Shown: piece after piece, positions 12,301 through 24,119 of the stretch
How positions within the stretch are numbered: position 1 is the first letter of the stretch
Layout: every line of letters starts with the position of its first letter
Assembly: GCA_946811695.1 (NCBI GenBank)
Contig: OX328124.1
Location: 94,271,535-94,335,534, forward strand
Direction of reading: 5' to 3'
From: Gonocerus acuteangulatus
Lineage: Eukaryota; Arthropoda; Insecta; Hemiptera; Coreidae
Length of the DNA stretch: 64,000 nt
Notes under the pieces: generated by a model
What the model was told of the DNA's origin: nothing
The model's database searches: none
The model's input: the letters and a program-made list of their open reading frames with translations, nothing else
Made by a program: the position numbers and the translations under genes

Positions 12301-12783
12301 CAGGGTGTCACAGAAATAATTGACATCCGTAGGGAAAGTGATTCTCCAATGCGAGATCGGAAAAAATAACCCCTACATTGACCCCTGCTAAATATGACCT
12401 TGAAATGTTATTCAAGGTAAAATTTTGTTATTTGACCTTGAGAGAAGATGAATCATACCTCAAGCGAGGTATTTCTGCGTAAGTCAATGTTAATAGAACA
12501 TGTAAAAAAAAAAAAAAATAATAATAATATCAAAATCGGCCACCAATTGGATTGGAATGGAATGGCCCACTTATACGTTTTTAAGATAATTTTGACCATA
12601 AAGAGTCATTTCTGACCTATCGTGCTGTCGGCTTTTTCCTCCTCATGACTCGTAGATTCAAAATTTGACCTTAATAACATTTCAAGGTCAATTTTGCGGG
12701 GGTCAATATGTGGGTTATTTTTTCCGATCTCACATTCAAGAATCATCTGGCCAACGGATGACCATTATTTTTGTGACACCCTG
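12301..12783. mobile_element. Mariner-type MITE, 483 bp, TA target duplication
   Basis: Terminal inverted repeats of about 125 bp (12301-12425 and about 12660-12783), beginning CAGGGTGTCACA and flanked by TA on both sides. Arms agree at roughly four positions in five by eye. No coding capacity. It shares its CAGGGTGTC ends with the palindrome at 58 kb, suggesting mobilisation by related transposases. Confidence 0.88.
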
Positions 12784-12789
12784 TACATC

Positions 12790-14179
12790 GCTTTGAAATT
12801 ACAAATAACCCATTTTCCGGAAGTAATCGGTCCCATATAATATAAAATGAACTTTGGAAAAAGCTTTAATTGAATTCTTTAAATTGATGGGAGTTAGAAG
12901 GACTTTGGGAGAAAATTAAGGAGCCTTGAAAGATTTAGAAATAGCGTAGTGCTCTTCATTGATTGAAGCACTGCTTGATAAATGTCTTCCAATCCCACTT
13001 CATTAAATTCCTGAAAATAATGTCCTAACTCCACGTGCAAGTTTAAATGGAAAAGGTTTTCTCCCTCCGCTCCCATAGGCTTAGCAACTTTACGCCATTT
13101 TTTTTTTAATTTAAGGTATACTTCCCTACTGTGGCTTTAAACAATTTTACGATTAGCTCATAATGAAGCACTAAATGTGCGTTACTAGTAGAGCGGAGGA
13201 GATTTATGATTATAAATCATGTTAATTAATGCATTTTTTCTTATTTTTTGACATTCCGCCTGATAAGTGGTTAAATAATATAGTTAATTTTTAATTATTT
13301 CAGAAAGCCTCGCATGTAATTAAGGTTGAAGGTTTTATCCCCTTTGCATAATTCAAGAGAGTTCGCTTTTTGAGCCAATCGCCGTAACAAGGTCTGTCTG
13401 AGAGAGCTCGTTAAGGCCTTAATCAGTTCTGAGGGTTAATTGAAGTTTTCAACTTTTAGGCTGAAATCTTTGTAGGCAGGTAATTCAAACGGAGAAGAGG
13501 TAGGCTCAATTCACTGTCATAGCTTGGAGAGGAAAAGGTGGCACTTGAAGAATAGATTTGGTTATTAAGTATTGGTTCTTGTGAAACTGAAAAAAATCTT
13601 TTTCATTTAGTTTTTCGTTAACAATAAATAGTGTCCGACTCGAAGGAACTGCGTCATCTTTGCGCGGTTTCGTTCATTTCTCTAGTGTCATTAATAAAGG
13701 AATAAAAGCAGTTATTCGTAGATTTTGTTCTTTCATGAAAAAAAAAAAAAAATGAAATAAAATCTCAAGGAGGATTAACATAAGATTTTATGTGCCACAA
13801 CAAGAAACTGATCCTAAGCGGAAATTACTCCATTCTCTTTGTCTAGGTTCCTTCTCAGAAATACAATGACAATGTTTTTCATTTTCTTACCATGTTTTAC
13901 TAAAGCTCATTTTACTTTTAAAATCAATTAATAAAAACAACAACCACAAGTTAGGTAAACACAGAAAAAGACTTATTGAAATAAAAAAAACTAACAATTA
14001 AGCACTTATTTATCGTATTTACACCATCGAAAATTACATCTACATTTTTTTTTTTTTTTTAGGGAATATAGTTCTTGAATGTCGAAAACCTGGAATAAGT
14101 TTTAACTGAATCAATCGTTTCTGAATACTCAAACTGAAAATTAGTTTAGAAAATGAGGCTTTTCAATGTTTTTACTAAA
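12790..14179. other. No gene; one X-type terminal motif
   Basis: At 13628-13680 the complement of the X-associated GATGACGCAGTTCCTGCG end occurs (GGAACTGCGTCATCTTTGCG). Otherwise nothing recognised. Confidence 0.55.
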
Positions 14180-14440
14180 CGGTTACAGATATCGCTTTAA
14201 AAATGGTTTTATTCGTTTTCCTACGTCAAGAAACCTACAAAACGAGTATATGCAAGCATATGAGCTCGAAAACGTAAGCACTCTGATTTTTTCGCGCGAA
14301 TTCTGATCCAAACCCAAACAAAAAAATTTTCGGTGAACGAACTTGACATTTCAAATCAGATGAACGATTTTTGTACCAAATTTCATCAAAATCGGACCTT
14401 TTTTGAGCCGATGGGAGAGCAAACAGACATATATTGTAAG
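14180..14440 (-). repeat. Family X fragment
   Basis: Contains CCAAATTTCATCAAAATCGG, GAACTTGACATTTCAAATCA and CAAGCATATGAGCTCGAAAA in the order seen at 30060-30260. It adjoins the 3' end of the Penelope-like element. Confidence 0.75.
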
Positions 14441-14444
14441 TAAA

Positions 14445-15520
14445 GATGGAATGGTTGGGATTCGGCTAAAGAAACCTCAATATGATTTTTGTTTTAAAAA
14501 ATCTATCTTTTGGACGTTTCGGCTGCTCATTGGTAGCCTTCGTCAGCTAAAATGACAAGAAAAACAGAAATTAATACAGAAAAAAGTTTATAATTGAGAT
14601 AAGTAACAGAACTATAAATACACTTAACTTATTATAAAACAACAATTTGGTATTAAATTCTTAGAATGAGTAAAATGAAAATCAAAAGAAACATAATAAA
14701 AAAAGAAGAAAAAAGGCTATTGTATTGAAGTTTATATAAGTAAATAGGCGCTAATAGCAACATTATTTAATAATAACAAAGAAATAAGATACTGCATACC
14801 CATGGAAATGCCTGGAGGCGGAGGAAGACCAATGTTGACAGTTAAGTAACCATTGTGGAAGTGTCTAAGAAAAAATGAATCTACTAGGGAAAATGAAACT
14901 GAAAACAAACCAGGTGGTAGGAGAAGGTCGGTAGGGATCAAAGGCCGGTTTATGACATTTTATAACAGGAAAGGAGAGAAAGGTGTTAATGGAAGGATAC
15001 ACAAGGGCCATTTTTTGTTTCGTTGTGTAGAAAGAATTTTCGTGTCGTCGAAGTTAAAAGAGTGTTTTTGCGTAATGGCGTGTTTAGCAAGTGCAGATTT
15101 ATCTATTTCTTTGTTAGTGATGGTTTGTATATGTTGTGTAAGACGCGAGTGAATGTCATTTATGGTTTCTCCTATGTATACACCATTACAGGAAGGGGTT
15201 TGGCAAGGGACTTGGTAAACACAGCGGGTGGTTTGGTCAAAGGGCATGGGATATTTATGTTTGGTATAGAGGGTTTTGAGTTGGTTTTCAAACCAAAATT
15301 TAGGGAAGGGTAGGATTTTTTGATCGTCTTCGTAAGTTTCTCAGTCAGTCCAGGTGTAAATGGTTGGGATCGGAACATTTGGGAACTGGGTAAGAATTGG
15401 GAGAAACAGTGTTGGAAGGTTAGGATTTTACTTTTTTCACAAGGGATTTTATGAGGTTAGGGGGAAATTGGTTGCGTGCCAATATATTTGAGGCGATATT
15501 GACATTTTTATTGTGGACGG
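14445..15520 (-). mobile_element. 5'-truncated Penelope-like element
   Basis: Coding relic plus a 3' region carrying GCTGACGAAGGCTACC and GCAGCCGAAACGTCC (minus strand, about 14505-14548), the kind of stem-plus-GAAACGT sequence common near Penelope-like 3' ends. Its 3' side abuts an X-family fragment (14180-14440). Its 5' side ends at a short inverted repeat (15518-15590). Confidence 0.7.
14960..15378 (-). pseudogene. Penelope-like element C-terminus with GIY-YIG endonuclease domain
   Basis: Two overlapping minus-strand frames. The upstream one (to 15172) contains FTPGLTEKLTKTIKKSYPSL; the other (15247-14960) reads CVYQVPCQTPSCNGVYIGET, then SRLTQHIQ and ALAKHAITQKHSF. VYQ/PC..C/GVYIGET with the downstream Arg and His-containing helix is the GIY-YIG nuclease module found at the C-terminus of Penelope-like elements. 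A frameshift near 15240-15300 separates the two frames, so the protein is broken. The reverse transcriptase core is absent, and 5' coding similarity fades at about 15510. Confidence 0.82.
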
Positions 15521-15590
15521 CGAAGGAGATTTCTGGCTACTCTCATCCTTACCACCTCAAAATTAATTTAGCCAGAAATCTCCTTCGCCG
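15518..15590. repeat. Perfect 22-bp inverted repeat at the Penelope 5' end
   Basis: CGGCGAAGGAGATTTCTGGCTA at 15518-15539 recurs in inverted orientation at 15569-15590 with a 29-nt loop. It may come from inverted duplication during Penelope insertion; this is inference. Confidence 0.85.
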
Positions 15591-15659
15591 AGTCCTCTCC
15601 TCTATGGAGGGAGGAACCGCGCTAAATAACCGACTAATGGTTACTGTAATATCTTAGGG

Positions 15660-16245
15660 TGTTCCAATGTAATGTTTATTACTGCTACAGAATAGAAACC
15701 TCCAATTGATATTCGGCCAACGCGGATGTTGTTTTATCAATATTTTCAGCCTTCTGATCCACTGTTAATTGTGAGGCTCTGACTGGAACCAATTAGACAG
15801 CAAATGAGAAAGGATGGAAAGGTCTGAAGCAACAAACATGCTGAGTACAAATAAGCGTTGGTTTAGAATTCCATACAGGATGAAAGCAAAGGTTGACTTG
15901 AGCTTTCAGCGACTAAATAATGTATTTAGCTGAAGCGAAGGCTGGCTGAATATATCGGAGAACTTGCAAAACTACTCAGTCGAGGAGGTCAACTACACCT
16001 GCTCTACGGGAGCTTCAATTATTCACAACCACCGGGCCAACTCTCCTCCATGCTTGTTATAAATAGAAAACAACTCTCCTGTTCCGGGGAGAATTATTTC
16101 TCAAAACAAGTTTTTGATACAATCAACAGTTTTCAGTAATGATATTTTGTGTTCGATTCATGAAGAAAATACTCTTAAAATTATTGGTAGGTACTTAGTG
16201 TATTGTATAATTGGCAAATAAAAAAAAAATAAATTCCTCTAGAGC
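15660..16245. other. No recognisable gene
   Basis: Bordered on the left by an inverted X-type end (GGAGGGAGGAACCGCGCTAA at 15608-15627). Nothing else identified. Confidence 0.55.
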
Positions 16246-16246
16246 C

Positions 16247-16500
16247 TGCTGCTCGAATTCAAAAAAATAAATATGCTTTAGGTCCACCCGACAAACCTAT
16301 GTAATCTCATAGGCGCAAGCGCGAATGCCAGCGGACACGTTTTTGTGACAGTTTTAGCATAAATATGCTTTAGCGATAGCACGCACACTAAAAAAAAAAA
16401 CGTTACAAAAAAGTGTCCGCTCGCGTGGCGTTTGCGCATTCGCGGTGGCCATGTACGAAACCGCTGGCGTTCGCGCATGTGCCATGTACGATGACTAAAC
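16247..16500. repeat. Family D repeat, CpG-rich, with repeated TAAATATGCTTTAG
   Basis: TAAATATGCTTTAG occurs at 16268 and 16361, with GCGCAAGCGCGAATGCCAGC, GTGTCCGCTCGCGTGGCG and GTTCGCGCATGTGCC in between and after. Locally much richer in CpG than the surroundings. Frames through it are fortuitous. Confidence 0.55.
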
Positions 16501-16619
16501 TGAAAAGAAACGTTATTATATCAGCTATTTCAGTTATCACAGACCTGCATTGGCTATGACATATGAGGATTGTAAAGAATAAAAAAATAAAGACAATTTT
16601 CACAATAGTTTATTTCATT

Positions 16620-16754
16620 TTAGCGCGGTTACTCCATATCTCCATAGGGAGAACCCGCTTATGAGGTTGACCTCATGACGCGATCCAGAAGTGCCGACTA
16701 GAATCTTTCTCGTTTCAGACCCCATAGATCACGAGAATATAGGAGGTTCAAATT

Positions 16755-16799
<45 letters not shown>

Positions 16800-17459
16800 T
16801 TGTCTGTTCGCGCTCTAGCAAGCTCAAAAATAGTCCGATTTTGATGAAATTTGGTACAAAAATCTGTCGTCTAATTTGAAAGGTCAAGTTTGATAACCAG
16901 CAGAATCCGCCCACTGGAAGATAGTGTTTGGGGCGAAATTCGCGCAAAAAAATCGTAACGCTTATTTTTTTGAGTTTATATGCTTGCAGGTACTTGTTTT
17001 ATAGGTTTCTTAACATAGGAAAACGAATAAAACCGTTTTCAAGGCGATACCTGTAACCGTTTTTGAGAAAATTGGAATCAATGTTTTTGTAAGTCATTAT
17101 TTTTTGTGGGTACTTAGAATCGCGGAATTTGATTGAAATATATTCTACATCTAGGAAATTAATCCAAACTAAGATGTTTAAATTTTGGTTATATTTGGAG
17201 TTAAGGAAGTATGCGAAAAGAATTATTTTATTAATAGACATGAAAAGTTTTCGGATATTCATACATTTTTCGTAAATATCTCGATAACGGTTGGAAAATC
17301 GTGGTAAGTGGAAGATGACCATTCGAATGCTTGCTAAATTCTCTACTAAAAAGGTTCTGAAGCAATATTCGATAGGGCAACGTCAATCAGAGATATAAGC
17401 GCTGATGATTTGTGATGCTAATCTATTTCATTTCTTCGATATGTACGTAACCGCGCTAA
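16620..17459 (+). repeat. Family X repeat, complete-looking copy with 13-bp inverted ends
   Basis: Left end TTAGCGCGGTTAC (16620-16632) and right end GTAACCGCGCTAA (17447-17459) are perfect inverted repeats. Internal blocks: GACTAGAATC..GTTTCAGACCCC, a TA array (16757-16798), CCGATTTTGATGAAATTTGG, CAGAATCCGCCCACTGGAAG and further conserved stretches. No open frame of note. The sequence just outside the right end (GATGACGCAGTTCCTGCG) also recurs with other copies, so the true boundary may lie further out. Class unknown: MITE-like or Helitron-like. Confidence 0.8.
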
Positions 17460-17499
17460 GATGACGCAGTTCCTGCGAGTCGGACTTTTATACACAGTA

Positions 17500-17625
17500 A
17501 TTACATAGGTTTGTCAGGTGGAGCTAAAGCATATTTATGTTCCTGAATTTGAGCAGAGGGCTCTAAACGAATTAATTTTTTGTAACGCTTTTTATAAGTA
17601 TAATCATCGCTAAAGCATATTTATG

Positions 17626-17660
<35 letters not shown>
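17500..17660 (+). repeat. Family D fragment with poly(A)
   Basis: TACATAGGTTTGTCAGGTGG, GTTCCTGAATTTGAGCAGAG and TCGCTAAAGCATATTTATGC, then 29 A residues. It lies immediately after an X copy. Confidence 0.55.
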
Positions 17661-17661
<1 letters not shown>

Positions 17662-17703
17662 CTAATGGAAAATTCTAAAGGGGGGAATCTATTGATGCTG
17701 TAT

Positions 17704-18480
<777 letters not shown>

Positions 18481-18599
18481 TCTTATGAAGGGGTTTTTGT
18501 CGTTCTTTTTGTAATTTTTGTCTCTTTCCCTTAGTTTTTTATTTTTGTAATTTCTTTTATTAGGAAAATGTATGTGTGTGTAAAACAGGATAGGTAAAA

Positions 18600-18830
18600 T
18601 GAGACCAATTTTCTGTTGTCAGAAATAATAAAAAGTTTTGGGAACTTCGTATACTTTCATTAATATCTCGAAAACGGTTAAAATCTTGGGAAGCGAAAGG
18701 TTACCATTCGAAAGCTTACTAAATGGTCTACAAAAAGGTTCTGAAGAAAATTTTGAATAAGCGATGTCAATCGGAGAAATAAATGCTTAAACTTTGAAGT
18801 AATTGATTTCGTTTATTCGAACGGTTCTTT
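18600..18830 (+). repeat. Family X 3' subunit
   Basis: CTCGAAAACGGTTAAAATCT, GGTTACCATTCGAAAGC and GATGTCAATCGGAGAAATAA recur here and, in opposite orientation, twice at 29040-29480 and 29510-29960. This marks an about 450-bp module that can be tandemly duplicated. Confidence 0.65.
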
Positions 18831-19671
18831 TTGTCTGTTTTTATTCCTTGTTATTTTTTAATTGCTTAAAGTTGGATAATGTATTTGACAATAAAACAGA
18901 TTAAGTAAAATAAGAACAGCAGTTCATTGTTAGAAATATAGCTTGTCAAGAGAAAGAGATTCGATGACGTCTTTTGAATATTTTCAATTACCTTTATGCT
19001 GTTGGTTTTTTATTTTTAATTGATTTTATTTGTAGAATTATTACTATATTAGAAGAACACAAGAAAATGTGAAAAATTTTGATATTTTTCAATGCATTGA
19101 AACGTACTAAAAAGGTATCTCTAGAAGAGGATTCTGGGGTCTGGCGGACCCGACCAGGTAAAGTCATAAAGCCCATCGAACAAAGGCTTGGATGCGTTCT
19201 TTAATTTGTCTTACTATACTGTTATAACCCCATTTGATTTTTTGTTCCTCTTCATTTTATGCTTTTTAATTAATTGTTGTTGTTGTTAGGTTCTTTGGAC
19301 TTGCGATCTAGTAAAAACGTTCATGGTTTCCCCTCCCCTCCATTCATATGTTTTCGTGTGTGTGATAAATGTTTACTAATAACATTCCAATTAGTTCGAT
19401 TTTTTTAATGTCTTATATTTGTGTTAAATTGCTGTTAGACATTTCCCCCCCTTTTTTTAATATACTGTGATTTATCAGTTTTGTTTAAAAATTTGATTAA
19501 TGAATCTGATGATTTATGAATAATTTTACTGAGCGAATGTTGCGGGGCTCATAAATAAATAAATAATAAAATAAAACAATTGATAATAAAATAAAACAAC
19601 CTACCTAAATGATAATGAACGAGTGATTAACTTTTCATCACTGATTTAATTTTAAAAGGTATCTTTTATAT

Positions 19672-20315
19672 AATACTAGCTGTTACCGGGCGTGCAATGC
19701 TACGCCTACTTTCTGCCTTTGACTCTCCCCGTATCAAAATCTACCTGTATACCCAGTTACGTGAAAATCGGTCAAACGGTGTGAATTTGTTTATATCTGT
19801 CTAGATGTAGCTCGAAAGACAGCCAACAGAGGCCAGCACCACAGTCGTTCTGAAAAAAAAACGACAGATGCCAGCAACAGAGTCTGCGAGTAGATAGCTC
19901 TTATCAACGAAAGGCCAGCACTCCTTAGTTAGACAGTGACTGTTGAAATAAACTGCATTACATGATTATATAATGATGTCAAGTCATAAATGACTTCGAG
20001 TTATTCTAATTATCAGGAACATCAACAAATAAATTTGAGACATTATTCAAAAAGGCCGTCCATTTAAAATGGCCGTCACAATCTGAATGGTTCAGTGTAG
20101 CCAATTTTTCTTGAACAAAACTTTTGACCATTTGACCAAATTTGGAAATTTGACTATTTTGACCTAGCCTAGGAGATTTCTTGTATCTAGACCTACCTGT
20201 GTGCCATGTTTGGTCAAAATCGGTCAAACGGTGTAGATTTGTATAAGGAACAAACAGACAAACAGAATAACATGCAGACATATGCAGATATGACTCTGCG
20301 AGTATTACTGCGAAG
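19672..20315 (+). repeat. Family Z repeat
   Basis: TACTAGCTGTTACCGGGCGT, GCAATGCTACGCCTACTTTC, CCCGTATCAAAATCTACC and AAAATCGGTCAAACGGTGTG. A second AAAATCGGTCAAACGGTGTA block with AAGGAACAAACAGACAAACA lies at 20217-20262. Same layout as the 8-kb copy, opposite strand. Confidence 0.65.
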
Positions 20316-20329
20316 ATCACCAAATTAAT

Positions 20330-23300
20330 ATAACGAAATAATTAATTTAAATCTATTAACGTCATAATTAAAAATGTTGCCTAAATATTTTGGAATCGTA
20401 TATAGAAAAGGTCTTCCGACATTTTTAAAATAAATAATCGAGGGGAGTGGTTCACTATATTGTATTAAAATAATAAAAGAAACTTTCTCTTAAATGTCTG
20501 GGACTTGAAATAGATAACAAGCCAGAATAGAACCATCACATTTTAATAAACCAAGTGTTTTAGCAAACACATTAGGATAATAAACTATTTTATTTGATTA
20601 ATTTATTTTTTTAAGCGATGGATTTTTTGGTGTTTGAATAAATGTTTAATATTTAATGACTTATACGGTGATTAAATAAAGGGGATGACTAATCGAGAAA
20701 TATTTTAATATAAATTTAATCTCTTCGCTCTATTTTTAAACGTCATAGTCCCACCTCATTAATTTTCTTAATCATTTGTAGTTTTTAAATTACATCCCTC
20801 TAAGTACACTGAGCAACCCCATAAAGAATTTTCTGGATTTTAATTTCGGCTTCCTTAACAAGATTTCCACTGTTGATGCTCCTGTTTAATCATGGCTCAG
20901 GGTTAATTTCACTCTTAATCCATGGAAATAAGTCTTCGTGAGCGGGAAAAATGAGAGAAAGAGATAAATGTAGCCTAGCAAGCAGAAATAAGCTGGCTTA
21001 ATTATCAAGATTGTGTCGAATATTTCACAGGCCTAATGAGGGGGTATTTTATCCCCGCAATGCCCCGTCCACATGGGAGCAAAACCCACAAAGCTCACTC
21101 GTTAGTGGATGATTAGGTGAAATACTCATGAATACTCACTTTTCTACAGCTAAATCCACTAATAGTACACTTTCAGTGCTACTAACCCTTCGTTAGTAGG
21201 AACATTTTAGTGTCCTATATCAGTCGCAATATGAAAAAAAAAACACACAATTTTAGCAAAGCAAAACTCCCGTTCACTTTATCTATTACACTAATTTCGG
21301 TGATTGGGAACAAAACTTAAGCGTATATGTACATTTTATTTTCGAGTGTGGTTCAGGTAAACGGTCATGCCCCACAATATGGGCGGGTATTTGAGCTAGC
21401 AGAGTTTTTAATATAATTACTACTTGCAGGAGTGTAGAGGAGTTTAAAACAGTAGTTTGTACACGAAAGTATCTTCTGTACACATTGAATTTTAAGGAGA
21501 AAAATCTCTGCTGACATTAATCATAATCCGCGTCCCCTTCAAACTCTGACGAGGAACCTAATCTATCATGATTAGTACCCTTTCTTAGATTAATGTAACA
21601 GGTGATCACCTGAAATTGATGAACAGGAAATGGAACGGTTACTAATGAAGGAAACAACTTAATCTATCATGAATAGGCTTGATCAACATAAACATCTCTC
21701 TTCAATATTTCATTTTAAGAATTTAGGTATATGATTGGTTCGTCGAATCTCTCTCCATTTCCTGACATACGTCGTCTAGCAGTAGAGGCAAAATGTAGTG
21801 AAGTTGCGTGAACAATAGAACACTTTCGGTTTTCAAATTTTATACTTTCACACTCGTCCGTTCCAGCTCTAAAATCCACAACGTAGTCCAGTTGGTTTAA
21901 TTTAAAATACCTTGAAAAAAAAAAACAAAAAACGATACAAATTATCGTAAGTCTAGAAGACTGAAAGATATTTTTTTGAAAAAATTATGCTCTCTTTGAG
22001 ACGTCGTAGGACATTCTTGTGTAGAGGAAACAATATTAGGTATTAGATAAATATTATGATCAACTTTACAATTCAAAGTCAAACTCTTGAATAGTAACTG
22101 GTGTTGCTGTTCCACATAGGTAGTTCTATGTTTCGCCGATTTCCTCTCCTACTTTTTCAGACTAATTTAAGTACTTGGCGTTTTACAAATGAAAATAGAA
22201 AATGATCTAACCCTGGTCTTTCAGAACAAATATAACAATTTTAGTTGTCGATTTTTATGAACTTTTTATATATGAATACAAAATCCTGCGACCACCGCAT
22301 AGTGGTTGTTATTTTTACCCAGAGAGTTATTTTTACTATGAAAACTGCATTTGTAAGTATGTATCATCATTTTACGTTTTAGTATGTGGCCATTTCAGCC
22401 ACAAACAGTCTCCTCTCATAAAATAAAATCTGTGATAGTTTTCACATTTTTTGTTGTGCATTGCAATGCCATTCCGTCTCCGAATCGATCAAAGTGTATG
22501 GGACATCTTTCAGACCGTCGAAGTTGAATTAAAAAAAAAACAACACAACAAAGATTAGGTCTACAGTCCAATGAGGCCAGGACTGTGCAGGCCAGGACTG
22601 ACGTGTGTGGATAAGAGAATATTTCCTTCACTTACAGAGGGTCGACTATAACTGGACTGTGCAGTCCCTGCCTCAAGGTTTATTAACTTATCATGTATGT
22701 GCTAGACCCATTCAGTCCAAATCTTGAGGCCAAGCTGTGCAGTCTCTTCCTTGAGATCTGAAGTCCCTTTCGTGTCTTTAGGCGACATTATTGTCTAGAG
22801 CTAAATCTAAAAAGAAATTCCGATGTGCAATTAGTGGCCTGGAAAAAAAAGTAGATTATTGATGAAAAGAGGGCCGATGATTAAGGAGGGATCATAGGAA
22901 AAGATTCTAAAGGGAATCGACGATACTAATTGGACGAGGATCGGCTCTTCAAGGGAAAAGCAACCAAGGAAAATCTTTCTCCTATAATTACTCCCAAAGA
23001 TAATAAAGCCTTAGAGAATTTCCTGGGCAATGATTAGTCTTTTTCTTTATTAGAATATAATTCCGTAAATATTTGTCGGTTTTTCCTGAAGATGTTGAAA
23101 ATGAGACACATTTTCTAATGGAAACTGCAATAACTGACATACAATTCAATAACTAGATATCATAAAAACGTTGCCCTATAGTAGCAATAAAATCAAGAAT
23201 AAATTCACTACTTACACTCATTCGGAAAATATATACTGTGAATGTCCAAATTACTGATGCATTAAGTTTATTTTGAAAAAAAGGACTTTCTTAAGGACCA

Positions 23301-23398
23301 CCATATCGGTAAAAATAATGTAAATGGTACAGGAGACACAATAAATCATCAATAAGTAATTTTATTTGTCAATAAGATCAGGAAATAAATTTACAGAT
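20330..23398. other. No recognisable gene
   Basis: About 3 kb, the longest stretch with no identified repeat. Slightly less AT-rich near 21000-21600 and 22480-22800. Small frames (21286-21483, 22416-22631) lack domains. A weak local repetition of CCAGGACTGTGCAG and GGACTGTGCAGTCC occurs at 22570-22770. If a host regulatory region or exon exists in this window, this is one place to look. Confidence 0.5.
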
Positions 23399-23409
23399 AT
23401 TAACAATCT

Positions 23410-23526
23410 CGGGGGGGTCATCCGTCCGTGGTCTAGTGGCTAGCGCCTTGGAGTCATAAGCGGGAGATGGTGGGTTCGATCACCGGCAGGAATATTCTCA
23501 TCCCTATGACCTATATGTAGATGCGC

Positions 23527-23578
<52 letters not shown>
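23410..23578 (+). mobile_element. SINE family B with a 49-nt poly(A) tail
   Basis: CCGTGGTCTAGTGGCTAGCG, GCGGGAGATGGTGGGTTCG and GATGCGCCATAAAA, then an A run to 23577. The centre is shortened compared with the other B copies. A long uninterrupted A tail suggests a fairly young copy. Confidence 0.8.
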
Positions 23579-23640
23579 AACAATCTCGGCGCTAATAGCC
23601 AAATAGTTGATGCGCCGTTAAAAACAAAAAATAATTAACA
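23579..23640 (+). repeat. SINE family B tail, second partial
   Basis: TCGGCGCTAATAGCC and GATGCGCCGTTAAAAAC. The flanking TTAACAATCTCGG also occurs just before the upstream SINE (23399-23412), so it may be part of a target duplication. Confidence 0.55.
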
Positions 23641-23880
23641 ATCGACATTATAAATCCAGTTTTAGAAAAATGATTAATACACTAAATTTATTTCAAAGAA
23701 AAATTACTTTTAAATTTCGTAAAATGGTTTAAAAATTTATGACTTTTTCGTGACCTGTATACAATTTCGTGACATTTTTATGATTTTTTGGAATTTTTCG
23801 TGCAGTAGACAGCCAGTAATAGACCGATTTTGATATATATATATATATATGGGTTCCTTTTCAAAGAGCTATAACTTCAT

Positions 23881-24119
23881 TCATGAGCGTATATAAGGGG
23901 GGGGGCTGAGGGGGCTGTGTTGTAAAACCCTTAAAAATAAATTAAATAAGATCACTAAGTTCATAAAACATATTTTATTTTACGTCTAATAGCGTTTTAG
24001 TTGCCTAAAACTATTCCAAGCTCTAAATGTTTAGTATTCCATACCCCGGATATAGTCTCAGCCCCCCCCCCGAAATTTTCCTAGCCCCTCGCGAAATTAT
24101 TTTCTATCTACGCCCATGA
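23881..24119. repeat. Short element with inverted, G-tract-bearing ends
   Basis: Left end TCATGAGCGTATATAAGGGG leading to GGGGGCTGAG; right end CTCAGCCCCCCCCCCG leading to TCTACGCCCATGA. The ends are imperfect inverted repeats and the interior is non-coding. G-tract ends beside a GGGCGTAG motif recur in arthropod genomes; the class is unassigned. Confidence 0.55.

Noticed and set aside
15023..15313. Plus-strand 96- and 99-codon frames at 14853-15313
   Set aside because: Antisense of the Penelope-like coding relic, whose GIY-YIG motif is on the minus strand.
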